From Sulfitobacter sp. DSM 110093 (GTDB lineage Bacteria; Pseudomonadota; Alphaproteobacteria; Rhodobacterales; Rhodobacteraceae), in contig NZ_CP085167.1 in NCBI RefSeq assembly GCF_022788715.1, positions 2,493,001-2,557,000 on the forward strand: a stretch of DNA of 64,000 nucleotides. The letters run 5' to 3'. The notes under the pieces were generated by a model. The model worked only from the letters and a program-made list of their open reading frames with translations. It did no database searches and was not told the origin of the DNA. The position numbers were made by a program, and so were the translations under genes. This document shows, piece by piece, positions 42,426-51,665 of this stretch (the stretch's first letter is position 1; each line of letters starts with the position of its first letter).

Positions 42426-44666
42426 TTAATCGCTGCCGCGCACGGCGATTTGGGCGTCTGCAGCGGGGCGGAACTTTAGCTGGATGACAAAGATCAACGC
42501 CGCAATCGCGATGCCGATCAGGTCGGTCACCAAACCGCCTGCGATCATGCACAGCGCCGCAAGGACCAGACCCAGCCGGATGAACCACGCGGCCAAGCTG
42601 CCCGCGAACCAGCCCTGCATGCCCGAAGACAGCAGATAGACCCCAAAGATCGCCGTGACGCCTGCGCGGATCACCTCGAACCATGTGCCGTCCATCAGGA
42701 TCGCGCCGTTGTAGAAGAACATGAACGGCACGATGAAGGCCGAGATGCCGATCTTGAACGACGCCACCGAAGTTTCCATCGGGTTGGCGCCCGATATCCC
42801 CGCCGCTGCATAACTGGCCAGCGCCACGGGAGGCGTGATGGCCGAGACAACGGCGAAGTAGAAGACAAAGAAGTGCGCCGTCAGCAGCGGAATGCCCAGC
42901 TGCACCAGCCCCGGTGCCACGACCGAGGCCGCGACCGCATAGGCCGCCGTGGTGGGCATGCCCATCCCCAGCAGAATGGCGATACACATGGCAAAGAACA
43001 GGGCGAGGAATTGGCTCGCCTCCGCCAGACCCAGCAGGACCGAGGAGAAGCGCGCACCGACACCAGTCAGGCTGATAACACCCACGATGATACCGGCACA
43101 GGCACAGACCGCGATGATCTGGATCGACATGATCCCGGCAAGGTCAAAGGCTTTGACGATGCTGCGCAGCCCCATGCGGAAAGGCGTGAACCACGATACA
43201 ACCGCCGCTGCCGCCGTCGCCAGCGTGCCTGCGCGGATGATCGAATAGCCCATGAAGAGCGCATAGATCAGGATGATGATTGGGATGAACAGGAACACCC
43301 GGCGCAGCATGTCCTTGAGCTTGGGCAGCTCTTCAGAGCGCATGCCGCGCATGCCCAGCTTGGCAGCCTCAAAATCCACCATGAAGTAGATCGACACGAA
43401 GTAGAGCACCGCCGGGATGATCGCGGCGACGGCGATGTCGGTGTAGGGGATGCCCGTGATCTCGGCCATGATAAAGGCACCTGCCCCCATGATCGGCGGC
43501 ATGATCTGCCCACCGGTTGAGGCGGCGGCTTCGACCGCGCCTGCGGTGCGGGCCGGGTAGCCGACTTTCTTCATCAGCGGAATGGTCAGCGACCCGGTCG
43601 CCACCACATTGCCCGCCGAGGTGCCGTTGATCATGCCCATGAGGCCCGAGGCAAAGATCGCGACCTTTGCCGGCCCCCCGCGCGAACGGCCAGCAGCGGC
43701 AAAGGCGAAGTTGACGAAATAGTCGCCCACTTTCGACGCCTGAAGGAAGGCCGCGAAGATAATGAACAGGATGATATAGGTCGAAGAGACCGCCGTGGTC
43801 GGCCCAAGGATGCCCGCATCGGTGTAAACTTGGCTAAAGAACCGCGTCCACTGGATGTTGGGCGCATTCAAAAAGCCCGGCAGCATATCCCCGACAAAGA
43901 CGTAGATGAGGAAGATGCCCGAGATCACGATCAGCGCCAGCCCGGCCACGCGACGCGTCAGTTCCATGATCAGCGCGGTGCCTGCGACAGCGGCAATAGA
44001 GATGCCAATGGGCGCGAAAGGTGTGCCCGTGGAGTTGCGCATCAAAGTGCTGTACATGGTGATCAGATAAATCGCCACGGCGATGCCACAGACCGACAGC
44101 AACAGATCCGCAGGCGAAACCTGCCCCCGCTCCCGGCCCCGCAGCCAGCCGACAACGATGCCGATGGCCGTCGCGGCTACCAGCGGCAGGCCGTAGTGGT
44201 AAATCTCAAGGTTCTTGAACTCGGGGGTCATGCCGTTCCACTGCACCCCGGAGTTGATCTGACTGGCGATGCCCCAGGCGGTCCATATCGAATAAAGCGC
44301 GGGGATCATCGCTGCCCATGCCACGAAATCCAGCGGGTGGCGGCCCTGCCCCGTGCCCTCATCAACAAAGCCCCGCGCGGAATAGAGGGTAAAGCCAAGG
44401 ATCAACGCGCCCGCGATGTGCACGATGCGAAAGTTCCATGTTTCCATCGGGAAGGTCGGCAAAAGCGGGATGCGGATGCCGGTAAGCTCACCAATCGACA
44501 TGCCGTTCAACGCGGCCATGTGAAAGAACGCATAGATGGCCGACATGGCCGCGACGACCAGATAGGTACGCCCGGTGAATATCCGACGGTTGCTCTCTAC
44601 GGGTTCGTCATCAACCCCTTCAGCGACAATCGGGCCTTGGGGGTCGGCGCTATGCTGGTCTGTCAT
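42426..44666 (-). CDS. TAXI-type TRAP transporter fused permease (4TM-12TM)
   Basis: 746 residues. Small (DctQ-like) and large (DctM-like) permease halves are fused. Signatures are the large-subunit region (GGPAKVAIFASGLMGMINGTSAGNVVATGSLTIPLMKKVGYPARTAGAVEAAASTGGQIMPPIMGAGAFIMAE) and the second half (MCIAILLGMGMPTTAAYAVAASVVAPGLVQLG). The N-terminal 30 residues are polar. It works with the TAXI binding protein encoded upstream and probably uses a Na+ or proton gradient. The substrate is likely an organic acid. Confidence 0.93.
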   Translation of the reverse strand: MTDQHSADPQGPIVAEGVDDEPVESNRRIFTGRTYLVVAAMSAIYAFFHMAALNGMSIGELTGIRIPLLPTFPMETWNFRIVHIAGALILGFTLYSARGFVDEGTGQGRHPLDFVAWAAMIPALYSIWTAWGIASQINSGVQWNGMTPEFKNLEIYHYGLPLVAATAIGIVVGWLRGRERGQVSPADLLLSVCGIAVAIYLITMYSTLMRNSTGTPFAPIGISIAAVAGTALIMELTRRVAGLALIVISGIFLIYVFVGDMLPGFLNAPNIQWTRFFSQVYTDAGILGPTTAVSSTYIILFIIFAAFLQASKVGDYFVNFAFAAAGRSRGGPAKVAIFASGLMGMINGTSAGNVVATGSLTIPLMKKVGYPARTAGAVEAAASTGGQIMPPIMGAGAFIMAEITGIPYTDIAVAAIIPAVLYFVSIYFMVDFEAAKLGMRGMRSEELPKLKDMLRRVFLFIPIIILIYALFMGYSIIRAGTLATAAAAVVSWFTPFRMGLRSIVKAFDLAGIMSIQIIAVCACAGIIVGVISLTGVGARFSSVLLGLAEASQFLALFFAMCIAILLGMGMPTTAAYAVAASVVAPGLVQLGIPLLTAHFFVFYFAVVSAITPPVALASYAAAGISGANPMETSVASFKIGISAFIVPFMFFYNGAILMDGTWFEVIRAGVTAIFGVYLLSSGMQGWFAGSLAAWFIRLGLVLAALCMIAGGLVTDLIGIAIAALIFVIQLKFRPAADAQIAVRGSD

Positions 44667-44707
44667 GGAAGCTCCCTTTCCCGACGATCATGCGGGATGA
44701 TGGCAAG

Positions 44708-44732
44708 ATGCCGCCCCGATTAGGGACGGCAT
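44708..44732 (-). other. Intercistronic hairpin between TAXI binding protein and TRAP permease
   Basis: ATGCCG/CGGCAT stem, one mismatched pair, and an inner CCC/GGG stem around a GATTA loop. It lies 23 bases after the binding-protein stop. Such hairpins often allow higher expression of the binding protein than of the permease; that role is inferred. Confidence 0.6.
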
Positions 44733-44754
44733 GCAAGTTTGTCTAGGCGTTTGC

Positions 44755-45735
44755 TTAGTTACCGTAGATCATGTCGTCGGCAATATCGGCATCCGCGTTC
44801 TCTTTGAACCATGCCGCCGCACCGGGGTGCCATTTCAGAACTGTGTTCTTTTCCCAGTTCTCAGGCAGGGTCGATGCTGCTGCTTTGTGAATGCCCTTCA
44901 TCCGCTCGTTGTCAGACATGACAACATCAACAGCCGCTTTGACGAAGGATTCCGGCAGATCGCAGTTGGCGATAGAGAAGTTCCACATGGAAACCGACCG
45001 CGCATCTGCTTCGAGCGTGGAATAGGTGCTTGATGCGATGTCAAACTGGGACACTGGGAATTCTTCGAGCAGTTTCGCCTGCTCTTCTTCGGTGAACTCG
45101 ATGATGTTCACATCGGTCTGCACTTCGAGCTGGCTGACCGCTGGCACAGGCACACCTGCCGCGAATGCGATTACGTCCAGCAGACCATCTTGCAACTGAC
45201 CACCCAGATCGGTCCAGCCGCCGTTGCGACGCTCATACTCCACGCCCAGCGTGTCCATCATGCGCGGGAAATAAGTGTCAGAGGTGGAGCCCGCCGGGCC
45301 AAAGCCGATCTTGGCACCTGCCGGAATGTCAGCCACGGTTTCGATGCCCGAGGACGCCAGAGCAGTCACCGAGAAAGGTGTCTGGTACATCGGGAACATC
45401 GCGCAGGCTTGGGTCATTTCCAGACCGGGTGCGATGGGGTTGGTCCCTGCCAGCGATTCCGCCGCCGGGCCCATTGTGGTCATGCCGAATGCCGCTTCGC
45501 CGGTATGGACCAGCGCCATGTTCTGCATCGGGCCACCAGTGACTTCGCCGCCGCCTGTCAGACCCAACTCTTTGGCCACGAGGTTCGCCCAACCGGAGCC
45601 ATAGGCGAAATAGGTGCCGCCTTGGCTGGCGGTGCCCACGGTAAAGCTGCTTGGCCAACCGGTTTTATCAACGTCCTGTGCGACGGCGGCGCCTGCCAGA
45701 ATGGTGCTGGCGGCGAGGATTGCGGTGAATTTCAT
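44755..45735 (-). CDS. TAXI family TRAP transporter solute-binding protein
   Basis: 326 residues. Signal peptide (KFTAILAASTILAGAAVA|QDV), then the TAXI-family core: SFTVGTASQGGTYFAYGSGWANLVAKELGLTGGGEVTGGPMQNMALVHTGEAAFGMTTMGPA. It captures the solute in the periplasm for the fused permease. Terminal YGN gives a short C-terminus. Start at 45735, with GGGAGAGAG upstream on the minus strand. Confidence 0.93.
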   Translation of the reverse strand: MKFTAILAASTILAGAAVAQDVDKTGWPSSFTVGTASQGGTYFAYGSGWANLVAKELGLTGGGEVTGGPMQNMALVHTGEAAFGMTTMGPAAESLAGTNPIAPGLEMTQACAMFPMYQTPFSVTALASSGIETVADIPAGAKIGFGPAGSTSDTYFPRMMDTLGVEYERRNGGWTDLGGQLQDGLLDVIAFAAGVPVPAVSQLEVQTDVNIIEFTEEEQAKLLEEFPVSQFDIASSTYSTLEADARSVSMWNFSIANCDLPESFVKAAVDVVMSDNERMKGIHKAAASTLPENWEKNTVLKWHPGAAAWFKENADADIADDMIYGN

Positions 45736-46076
45736 GTCTCTCTCCCTTAGTTAACCTTACCAAACGTAAGCCTTTGATGCCCCGCTTGGCTGCTGTGTTC
45801 AGCTTGCCGCGCTAGTTAAATGTACTCCAACCCTCAGTGGCAAGACCGAAAATGCCACAGCTGCCCAGTTCGGGACCAAAGAAGCATTCTGCTGAAGGAA
45901 TAGGTCAAAATGTCCTGAACTTTTAGGATTCTGAGCGCTGATCCGTGATCATGGGCGATTTGCATGGCCCCAACTTTCACGCCCATGCACGAAAAAGGGC
46001 GCGCGGCCTCACGCCACCCGCCCTTCTGCTTTAACACGCGGCCCAATTACTCAGGATCGCGGGATTGGTCATCGCC
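45736..46076. other. Intergenic region between TAXI gene and the second RND gene (341 bases)
   Basis: No gene could be supported. It contains the promoter of the TAXI binding-protein gene and, at its right end, a terminator of the RND gene. A perfect 8-base inverted repeat CATGGGCG/CGCCCATG (45950-45957 and 45980-45987) lies between them. A 70-residue frame on the minus strand (45834-46046) has no recognisable start site or family and is rejected. Confidence 0.6.
45995..46025 (-). terminator. Intrinsic terminator of the second RND operon
   Basis: AAGGGCG/CGCCCTT 7-base-pair stem with a G/C-rich loop, followed on the minus strand by TTTTTCG. Confidence 0.6.
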
Positions 46077-49000
46077 TTACGCCGCAGCCAACTCCTGCTC
46101 CAATTGTCGGGTCGGGGCGCCAGGCACCGGGGCGAGCGGTGCCAGAATTCGGTACAGCACAGGCGTCAGAAAAAGCGTGAAGACAGTGGCGAAGCCAAGC
46201 CCGCCCACGATGACCCAGCCGACGGCAATGCGCGCTTCGGCCCCGGCACCTGTGGCTGCGATCAAAGGCACCCCACCCAACACGGTCGAGACCATGGTCA
46301 TCATCACAGGCCGCAAACGCAGGCGCATGGCGCTGCGGATCGCGGCATCAACCGTGGCCCCCGCTTCGCGCAATTGGTTGGCGAACTCCACGATCAAGAT
46401 GCCGTTCTTGGCCATGATGCCGACTAAAAGCACCAAACCGATCTGGCTGTAGTAGTTCAGACTGCCGCCCGTCACGGCGATTGCCACCACCGCAGCACCC
46501 AACCCGAACGGCACGGCGAGCATGATAACGGCAGCAGAGATCAGGCTTTCGAACTGCGCCGACAGCACCAAGAGCACGATGACAAACGCAATGGCGAAGA
46601 CCATATAGATGCCGTTCTCTGCCGTCTCTAGGCTGGCCGCTTCGCCGGTGAACACAAGGGTCACGCCTTCATCCAACTCATCGCGCGCCAGTTCCTCTAG
46701 CGCCGCTGCCGCCTCGCCCATGTCCACCCCGCTCGGCAGGGCCGCTTGGACCGCCACTGCGCGGTTGCCTTCCTCACGGCTGACCCGCGACAGGCCCGCC
46801 ACCTGCTCAAACTGCGCCACGCTCGACAGGGGCAGAAAACTGCCCGTATCACCGCGCAGGGACACGGTGTTGAGGTCGGCAGGATCATTGATCGGGCGGC
46901 CACCCGGCTCGACCTGTACCGTGATCTCTTCACCGTTCAGAAACACCTCTGCGGCCTCTACCCCGGCGGTCATGGCGCTGATCGTGGCGTCGATCTCAGA
47001 AGGGGTCAGCCCATATTCCCGCGCTAGATCGGCATCAATTGTCACCTCAATCTCAGGGACATAGGCCTCTTCGCTAAGCTGCGCGCTTGAAAACAGCGCG
47101 GGCTGCGCCTGCATGGCGGCGACCAGCTTTTCTGCCTGCGCGGTCAGCAGCGCAGGGTTCGTCCCCGTAACCGCCGCCGTGAGGCCCGAGCCCCCGCCCC
47201 GAATGCCAAGGCTGTTGGGCGAACGAGCAAAGACGGTGAGGCCGGTGATCGCCTGAAACTCGCGGTTTAGTTCGGCCATGATCTCTTCTTGCGAACGGCC
47301 CCGCTCTGCCCAATCGGCAAGCTTCACGATAACAAAGGCCGATGTCCCCCCGCCAAGCCCGACGATGGATTGTACCGCCGCGACCTCACCGCTTTCGACA
47401 TAGGGGGCCACCATGCTTTCGATCTGCTGCACTTGCTGATCGGTAAAGCTGGATGACACGCCCGATGGCGCACGGGCCCGAACCATGAAGGCTCCCCGGT
47501 CTTCAGTCGGGGTCAACGCACTGTTGAGCGAGCCATAGAGAGAGATTGAAAAGACCCCAAAGCACAGCGCCAACGCAACGACCAAGATCGGCAACGCGAG
47601 CGCCCGGTCCACCAGCCAAAGCAAGCCACGACCCAGCAGGCTGGCATCGCCCTCAGCGCCGTCCTTAACGGATTCCCCCGTGCGGCCCGGGTCCAAAAAG
47701 GCGGCCAGCATAGGGACCAGCGTCAACGCGACGAAAGACGAGATCGTCACGCAGAAAGCCAGCACAAAGCCGAACTCAAGGAAAATGCCTCCCGCCTGCC
47801 CCGGCAGGAACGAGATCGGGATAAAGACCGCTGCCAATGTGGCCGTGGTCGAGATGACGGCGAAGAAGACCTCGTTCGCCCCCTCAGCTGCCGCTGCGTA
47901 CCGACCCAACCCTTCTTGCCGTTTGCGCACAACGTTTTCGACCACGACAATGGCGTCATCAACGACCATGCCGGTGGCCAAGACCAAGGCCAACAGCGTG
48001 ATTGTGTTAACCGAAAACCCCGCCATCCAGATCGCCGCCAATGTCCCGATCAGCGCCACCGGAATGGTCAGCGCCGGGATTAGCACCGCTCGCCACGAGC
48101 GCAGGAATGCGTAGAGCACCAGCACCACGATCACCACGGCCAGCAGGATTGAACTCACAACCTCGTTCAGCGCCTGTTCGACATAGATGCCGTCATCGGC
48201 AGTCGTGACCATCTGCACCCCATCGGGCATATCCAGCTGCAAATCAGCCAAGGCGGCAGCAACGTCTTGGCTGATGGTCAGCGTATTTGCGACCGACTGG
48301 CGATAGACGTTGATCGCCACAGCAGCTTGTTCATTCACCCGCGCGAAAACCGTACGGTCCACGGCAGTCAACTGCACCAATGCCACGTCGCTCAAACGGG
48401 TATTCTTGTCGATCCGCAGGCTGGCGATGTCTTCGACCAACACATCTTCTGAGGCGAGTTTCAGGGTCAGTTTCTGATCTGCACTTTCCAAAGTGCCGAG
48501 TGCCGCGCTGTTATCAAGCTGTGCCAATGCGGTGGAGACATCCTCAACCGTAAGCCCCCGCCCCGTCAGTGCAGTCATGTTCAACCGCACGAGATACTCA
48601 TACTCCTGCGTGCCCGCGACCTCGACCGTGGCGATCCCATCAATGCCACCCAATTCGGTCGCAACGCGGTCTTCGGCCAGCCGAGACAGGTCTTCAAGGC
48701 TGGCCGTGCCATAAAGGGCAATACGAATGATCGGATCGGCGTCTGCATCGTTCTTGCTAACCTCCGGCTCCAGATCGTCAGGCAATTGCCGGCTAAGCCC
48801 TGCCACGATCTCGCGCGCCTCATTCGAGGCTGTGTTGATATCCACGGATGACGACAATTCCAGCGTAATCCGCGAACTGCCAAAGCTGGACTGGGAGGAG
48901 ATTGCTTCGACACCTTCCAGCGCGCTTAACGCATCCTCAAGCACCGCTGTGACTTCGGTATCGACCGTCTCAGGCGCAGCATTTTCATAAGTGGTGCGCA

Positions 49001-49160
49001 CCGACAAAACAGGTTGATCAACGTTAGGCATCTCACGAATATCGACGCCAAGATACGCAGCGGCGCCTGCGATGATGATCAATAGATTCAGAACAACCGC
49101 CAAGACAGGCCGCTTGACGAACAGGCTGGAAAAACCTGCTTTGGGCGCGGGATCACTCAT
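46077..49160 (-). CDS. RND efflux pump inner-membrane protein (second pump)
   Basis: 1027 residues, RND superfamily of the HAE type: MSDPAPKAGFSSLFVKRPVLAVVLNLLIIIAGAAAYLGVDIREMPNVDQP at the N-terminus. The helix-4 Asp pair is present (TLLALVLATGMVVDDAIVVVENV), and the second half contains QIGLVLLVGIMAKNGILIVEFANQLREAG. It is a distinct lineage from the pump at 36.6-39.6 kb (sequence clearly different, closer to MdtB/Mex-type). Overlaps the adaptor gene by 8 bases. No outer-membrane channel gene is adjacent. Confidence 0.93.
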   Translation of the reverse strand: MSDPAPKAGFSSLFVKRPVLAVVLNLLIIIAGAAAYLGVDIREMPNVDQPVLSVRTTYENAAPETVDTEVTAVLEDALSALEGVEAISSQSSFGSSRITLELSSSVDINTASNEAREIVAGLSRQLPDDLEPEVSKNDADADPIIRIALYGTASLEDLSRLAEDRVATELGGIDGIATVEVAGTQEYEYLVRLNMTALTGRGLTVEDVSTALAQLDNSAALGTLESADQKLTLKLASEDVLVEDIASLRIDKNTRLSDVALVQLTAVDRTVFARVNEQAAVAINVYRQSVANTLTISQDVAAALADLQLDMPDGVQMVTTADDGIYVEQALNEVVSSILLAVVIVVLVLYAFLRSWRAVLIPALTIPVALIGTLAAIWMAGFSVNTITLLALVLATGMVVDDAIVVVENVVRKRQEGLGRYAAAAEGANEVFFAVISTTATLAAVFIPISFLPGQAGGIFLEFGFVLAFCVTISSFVALTLVPMLAAFLDPGRTGESVKDGAEGDASLLGRGLLWLVDRALALPILVVALALCFGVFSISLYGSLNSALTPTEDRGAFMVRARAPSGVSSSFTDQQVQQIESMVAPYVESGEVAAVQSIVGLGGGTSAFVIVKLADWAERGRSQEEIMAELNREFQAITGLTVFARSPNSLGIRGGGSGLTAAVTGTNPALLTAQAEKLVAAMQAQPALFSSAQLSEEAYVPEIEVTIDADLAREYGLTPSEIDATISAMTAGVEAAEVFLNGEEITVQVEPGGRPINDPADLNTVSLRGDTGSFLPLSSVAQFEQVAGLSRVSREEGNRAVAVQAALPSGVDMGEAAAALEELARDELDEGVTLVFTGEAASLETAENGIYMVFAIAFVIVLLVLSAQFESLISAAVIMLAVPFGLGAAVVAIAVTGGSLNYYSQIGLVLLVGIMAKNGILIVEFANQLREAGATVDAAIRSAMRLRLRPVMMTMVSTVLGGVPLIAATGAGAEARIAVGWVIVGGLGFATVFTLFLTPVLYRILAPLAPVPGAPTRQLEQELAAA

Positions 49161-50346
49161 TTACAGAAGGCTCCTGCGCGTTGGGCCGAGGCGCTGTGCG
49201 CTCTTTGGTTTCCGCTTGGGCCAGTTGCAACGTCTGGACCTGCCCACCTTCGCGCAACTTTTGCACCCCTTCGACGACGATCTGATCGCCTTCAGCCAAC
49301 GTGCCATCGACCCAGACGCGATCATCCAAACGATGCCGGATGATGACGGGCACGCGACGTACAGTGCCTTGCTCGGCCACGAAAACAGACGCGCCCTCGC
49401 GGCTCCACGCGATCGAAAGGGCCGGGATCGCGGGCATCGCCTCTTGCTCTTCTACCAATACCACATTGGCGATCATCCCATGGCGCAGCCCGGTGACATC
49501 GCCCTGAAGCTGCGCCTCTACGTCAATAAGCCGCGTGACTGGATCAATTTCAGTATCAATCGCGGTGATCTGCGCTTTGAATACCTGCCCGATACGCGAG
49601 GGCAGCAGCACATCCACCGACAGGCCCGGCTCCAGCACGGCAACGGCCCGTTCGGGCAAGGAAAAGCCCACCTTTAACTGCTCGGGCACGCTTACGGTGG
49701 TGATATGTGCGTTGGCGTTCAGATAGTCACCCAAGCGCGCGTCAATCAGGCCGACCACCCCATCAATAGGTGATCGGATGATGCGGCGGTCAAGCGCCAA
49801 TTCGGCGCGGTCGACTGCCACCTGCGCGATGTCTGTCGTCGTCTGCGCCTCTTGGACCTGTACCGAGGTGACGGCCACAGACCCTGTCGCGCTTAGCCGT
49901 TCCACCCGTTCCAGTGCATTCTCCGCCTCAGCGAGCGACGCCTTCGCACTGTTAAGATCAAGCGTCTGGGTCCGTTGCTCTAGCCGTAGCAGCGGCGCAT
50001 CTGCGGCCACCCTGTCACCCGGCGCGACCAGCAGTTCTTCGACTTGGCCGCTGGCCTCCGCCACCACTGCTACGCGTGCGGTGGATTCGACCGTGCCGAC
50101 GGCCTGATATTCCAATGCATAGGGGCTAAGTTCGACGGGCTGCATGGTCACTGTGGCTGCGCGGTTGCCACCCGGAGGCCCACCGCCCGGTCGGCCTCCA
50201 CCCGGACGCCCATCCGCAGCCGCACCTGCGCCAATGTCTTCCGTCGCAACTACACCTTCAGACGGCATCAGCCGATCCCCAAAGAGCCAATAGTTCACAG
50301 CAGCCACGGCCATCAGGCCGAGCAATAACTCCGCAATTCGCTTCAT
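49153..50346 (-). CDS. Periplasmic adaptor of the second RND pump
   Basis: 397 residues. N-terminal anchor (RIAELLLGLMAVAAVNYWLF), then a Gly/Pro/Arg-rich linker (about residues 46-60), unusual for this family. The HlyD-type core follows, with a lipoyl domain (AEASGQVEELLVAPGDRVAADAPLLRLE), a coiled-coil hairpin and the barrel-sandwich half (DRRIIRSPIDGVVGLIDARLGDYLNANAHI). Part of a two-gene adaptor-pump operon; RND start overlaps its end by 8 bases. Confidence 0.88.
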   Translation of the reverse strand: MKRIAELLLGLMAVAAVNYWLFGDRLMPSEGVVATEDIGAGAAADGRPGGGRPGGGPPGGNRAATVTMQPVELSPYALEYQAVGTVESTARVAVVAEASGQVEELLVAPGDRVAADAPLLRLEQRTQTLDLNSAKASLAEAENALERVERLSATGSVAVTSVQVQEAQTTTDIAQVAVDRAELALDRRIIRSPIDGVVGLIDARLGDYLNANAHITTVSVPEQLKVGFSLPERAVAVLEPGLSVDVLLPSRIGQVFKAQITAIDTEIDPVTRLIDVEAQLQGDVTGLRHGMIANVVLVEEQEAMPAIPALSIAWSREGASVFVAEQGTVRRVPVIIRHRLDDRVWVDGTLAEGDQIVVEGVQKLREGGQVQTLQLAQAETKERTAPRPNAQEPSVNE

Positions 50347-50456
50347 CGCAATCTCTTCCCGGTTAGCCGACTTGAAGCTGATACGCAGGGCCGGGAAATT
50401 TCCGTCGCTGAAAAATGCAGATTTTTCGCTTTTCTTTTCCTGAGCCGAAACAGATT

Positions 50457-50487
50457 AGCCCCGCCGCAAGAAACTTGCAGCGGGGCT
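50457..50487 (-). terminator. Strong hairpin after the quinone reductase-like gene
   Basis: AGCCCCGC plus GCAAG pairing with CTTGC plus GCGGGGCT, one mismatch, and a 3-base loop. It lies 34 bases after the oxidoreductase stop and ends the message before the adaptor gene. Confidence 0.7.
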
Positions 50488-50520
50488 TTGGATTTGGTGC
50501 TGAGGAAGAGCCCAAAAGGC

Positions 50521-51507
50521 TCAGACTTCGATAACCACTTTGCCCAGAGCCTTGCCGCTTTGCAGGCGCGCATAGGCGTCGCCGACCTCGGTTAGTGTGA
50601 ATGTCGCGTCATCCAGCAATGGCTTCACCGTGCCCGCGTCCACCAATTTGGCAAGCTTGCCAAGGATGTCGCCATGCACCTCGCGGTTCACGTCATGCAG
50701 CATCGGCAACAGCATAAAGACGATATGCAGCGACAACCCGTTAAAATGCGCAGGCGAAAGATCAATCTCAGACAAGGCGACGGTCGTGACGACATGACCG
50801 TTCAACGCAGTGGCGGCGAAAGAGTTGGTCAGGTTCGCCCCGCCCACCGTGTCGAACACCGCGTCAAACCCTTTGCCTTGCGTGTGGCTGGCGACGTAAT
50901 CTTCGATCTTTTCATCCATAAAATCAATTGGCCATGCGCCATAACCGCCGATCACCGAAAGCTGGTCATCCCCGGTGCCGGTTGCGGAAACATCTGCCCC
51001 CAGATGCCGCGCCAGTTGCACGGCCAGATGGCCAACACCGCCCGCGCCACCTTGCACGAGAACCTTCTGATCTGCCGAGACACCAGCGCGCTGCAACCCT
51101 TCCCAAGCAGTGATGCCAACCAGCGGCAGAGCGGCGGCCTCCCGCATCGACAGAGTTTTTGGTTTATGAGCGATCAGACGCGCATCCGCCCGCATGAATT
51201 CGGCCAGCGCACCTTGCAAATCGGCCAAGCCGCCCGCACAGCCATAGACTTCGTCACCGACAGCGAAACCTGTGACGCCTTCGCCGACCTCTTCGATCAC
51301 ACCAGCAAAATCCATACCCAGAACGGCAGGTAGATCGGGCGACAACGGCAGGTCTTTGCCCGCCCCTTTGATCATCGTGTCGATGGTGTTCACGCTGGTC
51401 GCTTTGACGCGCAGCACCACGTGGCCGGGGGTTACCATGGGACGTGGCAGATCGGCTTCGACAAATGGCGCATCGGCACCGTAGCTGGTTAGGGTCATGG
51501 ACTTCAT
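50521..51507 (-). CDS. Quinone reductase-like NADP-dependent oxidoreductase (MDR family)
   Basis: 328 residues from the ATG at 51507; an internal Met at 51498 is also possible. Medium-chain dehydrogenase/reductase fold with the Rossmann motif VLVQGGAGGVGHLAVQLARHLGADVSAT and GROES-like N-terminal domain (VLGMDFAGVIEEVGEGVTGFAVGDEVYG). The zinc-binding residues of alcohol dehydrogenases are not evident, so a zinc-free QOR-type enzyme is likely. Divergent from a LysR regulator, which probably controls it in response to an electrophile or quinone. Confidence 0.85.
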   Translation of the reverse strand: MKSMTLTSYGADAPFVEADLPRPMVTPGHVVLRVKATSVNTIDTMIKGAGKDLPLSPDLPAVLGMDFAGVIEEVGEGVTGFAVGDEVYGCAGGLADLQGALAEFMRADARLIAHKPKTLSMREAAALPLVGITAWEGLQRAGVSADQKVLVQGGAGGVGHLAVQLARHLGADVSATGTGDDQLSVIGGYGAWPIDFMDEKIEDYVASHTQGKGFDAVFDTVGGANLTNSFAATALNGHVVTTVALSEIDLSPAHFNGLSLHIVFMLLPMLHDVNREVHGDILGKLAKLVDAGTVKPLLDDATFTLTEVGDAYARLQSGKALGKVVIEV

Positions 51508-51575
51508 GGGGGTCTCTCCCGTTAACATTGCGTTGAGAACGATATAGACCAGCCGCCAGCCTCAGATAATTAGGC

Positions 51576-51603
51576 CAATTGTGAGTTCAGTTTCTTCACA
51601 TTG
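51576..51603. promoter_or_regulatory. Candidate LysR operator
   Basis: Inverted repeat CAATTGTGA / TCACATTG (51576-51584 and 51596-51603), one base extra in one arm, in the 158-base spacer between the divergent oxidoreductase and LysR genes. It is of the size bound by LysR-type activators. Confidence 0.5.
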
Positions 51604-51665
51604 AATATAATGCAGACCGCAGTAATGTAGCAAAGGTTGCTGAGCGCTTTGAGGATACGATACCT

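Noticed and set aside
45834..46046. 70-residue minus-strand frame in the intergenic gap
   Set aside because: No SD, no family-like sequence, and it overlaps the promoter/terminator region.
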